From positions 1-17,034 of the forward strand of contig JAAZJT010000112.1 in assembly GCA_012800215.1 (NCBI GenBank): a stretch of DNA of 17,034 nt. Reading direction: 5' to 3'. Shown piece after piece: positions 14,363-17,034 of this stretch. Made by a program: the position numbers and the translations under genes. Source of the DNA: Bacillota bacterium (GTDB lineage Bacteria; Bacillota; Dethiobacteria; Dethiobacterales; Dethiobacteraceae). Under the pieces are notes generated by a model. The model was not told the origin of the DNA. It saw only the letters and a list, made by a program, of their open reading frames with translations, and ran no database searches. How positions within the stretch are numbered: the first letter of the stretch is position 1; each line of letters begins with the position of its first letter.

Positions 14363-15604
14363 GTGCGCATTTTGATGTTTTCCTGGGAATACCCACCGCG
14401 TATTGTAGGAGGTTTAGCCCGTCACGTTTCAGAACTAAGTGCAGCTTTACATAAAAATGGTGTAGAGGTTGATGTGATTACCATTAATGAGAATGAAAAT
14501 TCACCGGAAAAAGAGTTTGTTGGTGGGGTCAGAGTCTGGCGTGTACGTCCATACCATTTAGTACCAAGAGATTTTATTTCCGGTATTTTGCAATATAATA
14601 TAGCAATGTTGGAAAAAGCTTTAGAACTTTTTTTAGACGGTGCAGACTATGATCTTATTCATGCGCATGATTGGTTGGTTGCTTATGCAGCCCGCGCTGT
14701 GAAACATGCTTTAAAAAGGCCGCTGGTGGCAACTATCCATGCCACAGAATATGGACGCAACCGAGGCCTGCATACAGAAGAACAACGTTACATCAGTGAT
14801 GTGGAATGGTGGTTAACCTATGAGGCCTGGAAAGTTATTTGCTGCAGTTCCTATATGCATCATGAGCTGCAAAGGGTTTTCCACCTGCCTGACGATAAAA
14901 TCGAGATAATTCCTAATGGTGTAGAACTGCACCAGTTTCAGCATATACCCAATGTTGCTGCCATCCGGGAACGTTTTGCTGCTGTTGATGAAAAGATAGT
15001 ATTTTTTGTGGGACGCCTAGTACAGGAAAAAGGTTTACATATCTTATTACAAGCTGTTCCCCAGATTTTAGCAGCAGTTCCTAAAACTAAATTTATTATT
15101 GCCGGTAAGGGCCCGGCTTTGGAAACACTGCGTGGCCAGGCCCGTGAGCTGGGAGTAGAGCAGCGCTTGTACTTTACAGGTTATATTGATGATACCACTC
15201 GCAATGCTCTTTACCAGTCGGCTGTTGTGGCGGTTTTCCCCAGCCTTTATGAGCCTTTTGGTATTGTCGCTCTGGAGGCAATGGCTGCCAAGGTACCGGT
15301 TGTGGTGTCAGATACGGGCGGATTGTCAGATATTGTGGATCATGGTATAACAGGTTTAAAGTGTTATCCCGCCAATGTAGATTCACTGGCGGAACAAATC
15401 ATTAAGCTACTACAGGATACGGCATATGCTCAACAATTAGCGGAAAATGCACTGCAAAAGGTAAAAAGCAATTATGCCTGGCAGGAAATTGCCAAGCATA
15501 CACAAATCATCTATCGGCAAGTTCTAAATGAATGGCGTCAAAGTGACTGGGCAGCGCAGCAAATCAGAAAGCGAGAGCATAGTTATCGCAAGGAAGTTCA
15601 CTAA
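14363..15604 (+). CDS. GT4 (GT-B fold) glycosyltransferase, glycogen-synthase-like
   Basis: Retaining glycosyltransferase that transfers sugar from a nucleotide donor. The 413-residue product starts with MRILMFSWEYPPRIVGGLARHV, written here as consecutive family features: a first beta strand, a PP turn and the donor-loop GGL. HAHDWL and ATIHATEYGRNRG follow in the N-terminal half. The C-terminal half has FVGRLVQEKG and the EX7E motif EPFGIVALE (Glu297 and Glu305). This pattern resembles glycogen/starch-synthase-like GT4 enzymes of clostridia and archaea more than classical GlgA, which is longer and has KTGGL. The substrate is undetermined. The GTG start follows a seven-G run (14347-14353) by 9 nt. 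The next gene, a sugar nucleotidyltransferase fusion 58 nt downstream, may supply the activated sugar. Confidence 0.88.
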   Translation: MRILMFSWEYPPRIVGGLARHVSELSAALHKNGVEVDVITINENENSPEKEFVGGVRVWRVRPYHLVPRDFISGILQYNIAMLEKALELFLDGADYDLIHAHDWLVAYAARAVKHALKRPLVATIHATEYGRNRGLHTEEQRYISDVEWWLTYEAWKVICCSSYMHHELQRVFHLPDDKIEIIPNGVELHQFQHIPNVAAIRERFAAVDEKIVFFVGRLVQEKGLHILLQAVPQILAAVPKTKFIIAGKGPALETLRGQARELGVEQRLYFTGYIDDTTRNALYQSAVVAVFPSLYEPFGIVALEAMAAKVPVVVSDTGGLSDIVDHGITGLKCYPANVDSLAEQIIKLLQDTAYAQQLAENALQKVKSNYAWQEIAKHTQIIYRQVLNEWRQSDWAAQQIRKREHSYRKEVH

Positions 15605-15662
15605 ATTGTTTTTTATCTTAAAAGGGTTTTACCATCATTATCTTAGACAAGGGAGGAAAAAA

Positions 15663-17034
15663 ATGAAAGCAATCATCATGGCCGGCGGAGAAGGTTCGCG
15701 CCTGCGTCCCCTTACCTGTGATCGTCCCAAGCCTATGGTTCCACTCATCAACCGGCCGATGATGGAACATATTGTTGCTTTACTAAAGCGCCATAATCTT
15801 ACAGAAATTGGCGTTACATTACAATACCTGCCTGAACAAATAAAAAATTATTTTGCTGACGGCCGGGAATTTGGGGTAAAAATGCGCTACTACATTGAAG
15901 ATTTTCCCTTAGGAACGGCAGGCAGTGTAAAAAATGCAGCTGCTTTTTTAGATGAGACTTTTTTGGTCATCAGTGGCGATGCACTGACAGATTTTGATTT
16001 ACAAAAGGCTATAGATTTTCACCGCCAGAAAGGCGGCCTGGCCACACTGGTTCTTACTTCTGTAGATAATCCACTTGAATATGGTGTTGTCATCACAGAT
16101 ACTGATCATAAAATAACACAATTTTTGGAAAAGCCGAGTTGGGGAGAAGTATTTAGTGACACAGTAAACACCGGCATTTATATATTGGAGCCGGAAGTAC
16201 TTAAATTTATTCCTGACAATAGTAAATTTGATTTTTCTCAGGATCTTTTTCCTTTATTAATGGCAAAAGGCTACCCGCTTTTCGGGTATGTGGCCGACGG
16301 TTATTGGTGTGATATTGGTAACTTACAGCAGTATCATCAGGCTCATATAGATATACTGCAGGGTAAGGTAAAGATAGATTTACAGGCGCAAGAGATAGCT
16401 CCTGGCATTTTTGTGGAAGAAAATGCAGTAATTGCCGAGGATGCGCAAATAACAGGTCCGGTATTAATTGGCAGAGGTGCGCATATTAAGGGAAAAGCCA
16501 GAGTAGAAGACTATAGTGTAATCGGCCCCCAGACACAGGTAGATAGTTATGCTTCAGTTAAACGCAGTCTTTGCTGGCGTAATGTATATATTGCGCCGCA
16601 AGCGGAAATCCGCGGTGCTATTTTAGCTAACCGTGTTCAGGTCCTAAGGGGTGCTTCACTCTTTGAAGGAGCTGTGGTGGGTGATGATACTGAACTGGGA
16701 GAAAATTGTTCCCTTAAGCCCAATGTGAAAATTTGGCCTCATAAGCGTATAGAAAGCGGCAGTGCTGTAGCTGAGAGTATTATCTGGGGAGTAAAACCGG
16801 CAAAAAGACTTTTTGGTACTGATGGTATTAGCGGTACTGTTAATTTAGAAATTACGCCGGAATTGGTAGCCAAGCTTTCAGCAGCCTACGGTTCTTTAAT
16901 GGGGGAAAAAAGTCAGGTTGCCGTGAGCAGTGATGATTGGAAGGCTTCGCGGATGCTGAAAGAAGCTGCCATGGCCGGACTGCTGTCAGCCGGGGTACAG
17001 GTTTATGATTTGGGGATTTCAGTAACTCCTATAA
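15663..17034 (+). CDS. Sugar-1-phosphate nucleotidyltransferase / phosphohexomutase fusion (partial, 3' end cut)
   Basis: 457 complete codons are visible before the window ends. The N-terminal nucleotidyltransferase domain has the nucleotide loop MAGGEGSRLRPLT with KPMVP, then GTAGSV, SGDALTDFD, EKP and DIGN. From about residue 250 to 365, hexapeptide-like repeats (ITGPVLIGRGAHI, YSVIGPQTQV, GAVVGDDTELGENC) form a left-handed beta helix. From FGTDG (384-388) a phosphoglucomutase/phosphomannomutase domain begins, with LSAGVQVYDLGISVTP near the cut. The likely annotation is mannose-1-phosphate guanylyltransferase/phosphomannomutase, but the sugar and nucleotide are not certain. Where active mutases usually read VGRDxR, this one has VSSDDWKAS; the catalytic Ser loop is beyond the edge. 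The ATG is supported by GGGAGG (15651-15656), 6 nt upstream. Confidence 0.9.
   Translation, partial: MKAIIMAGGEGSRLRPLTCDRPKPMVPLINRPMMEHIVALLKRHNLTEIGVTLQYLPEQIKNYFADGREFGVKMRYYIEDFPLGTAGSVKNAAAFLDETFLVISGDALTDFDLQKAIDFHRQKGGLATLVLTSVDNPLEYGVVITDTDHKITQFLEKPSWGEVFSDTVNTGIYILEPEVLKFIPDNSKFDFSQDLFPLLMAKGYPLFGYVADGYWCDIGNLQQYHQAHIDILQGKVKIDLQAQEIAPGIFVEENAVIAEDAQITGPVLIGRGAHIKGKARVEDYSVIGPQTQVDSYASVKRSLCWRNVYIAPQAEIRGAILANRVQVLRGASLFEGAVVGDDTELGENCSLKPNVKIWPHKRIESGSAVAESIIWGVKPAKRLFGTDGISGTVNLEITPELVAKLSAAYGSLMGEKSQVAVSSDDWKASRMLKEAAMAGLLSAGVQVYDLGISVTPI

Noticed and set aside
1..17034. CRISPR array, tRNA, rRNA or prophage genes
   Set aside because: No regularly spaced repeats, no cloverleaf or rRNA-like sequence, and no phage-type gene were seen when reading both strands.

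Overview
The window looks like a chromosomal segment of an endospore-forming, competence-gene-bearing Firmicute of the clostridial type. The evidence is a complete gerA-type germinant-receptor operon, comEA and comEC, strong Shine-Dalgarno (SD) sequences (GGAGG or AAGGAGG) before most genes, frequent GTG starts, and moderately low G+C. A closer taxonomic placement cannot be supported from the sequence alone.

Layout. (1) Positions 1-121 hold the extreme 5' end of a minus-strand gene running off the left edge, probably an insertion-sequence transposase. A long inverted repeat covers its translation start. (2) leuS follows on the plus strand behind its own sigma-A-like promoter, with a leader too short for a T-box. 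(3) A large bidirectional hairpin terminator separates leuS from comEA, and its right arm contains comEA's SD. (4) comEA converges on a minus-strand germinant-receptor operon: gerA-type A, B and C genes with 17-nt overlaps, then a fourth, 71-codon two-membrane-segment gene resembling a receptor D subunit. That last gene appears to start at CTG and overlaps the comEA stop. (5) Divergently from gerA, a plus-strand run carries a UPF0182 membrane protein, rnhA (RNase HI), a DUF4349 lipoprotein and comEC. (6) After a promoter-like interval come a GT4 glycosyltransferase and the first 457 codons of a nucleotidyltransferase / left-handed beta-helix / phosphohexomutase fusion. This pair probably begins a polysaccharide (glycogen-like or surface glycan) gene set.

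How it fits together. ComEA (DNA receptor) and ComEC (DNA channel) are the two ends of the DNA-uptake machine. Here about 8.5 kb lies between them, including the germination operon on the opposite strand. The gerA products would form a spore inner-membrane nutrient receptor. No strong terminator is seen where comEA and the germination operon converge. The next efficient minus-strand terminator lies beyond comEA, so germination-operon transcripts may run antisense through comEA.

No tRNA, rRNA, CRISPR array or prophage was seen. No gene-free stretch exceeds 300 bases; the longest are the left 232 bases (partly coding, described below) and the 142-base gerA/UPF0182 divergent region.
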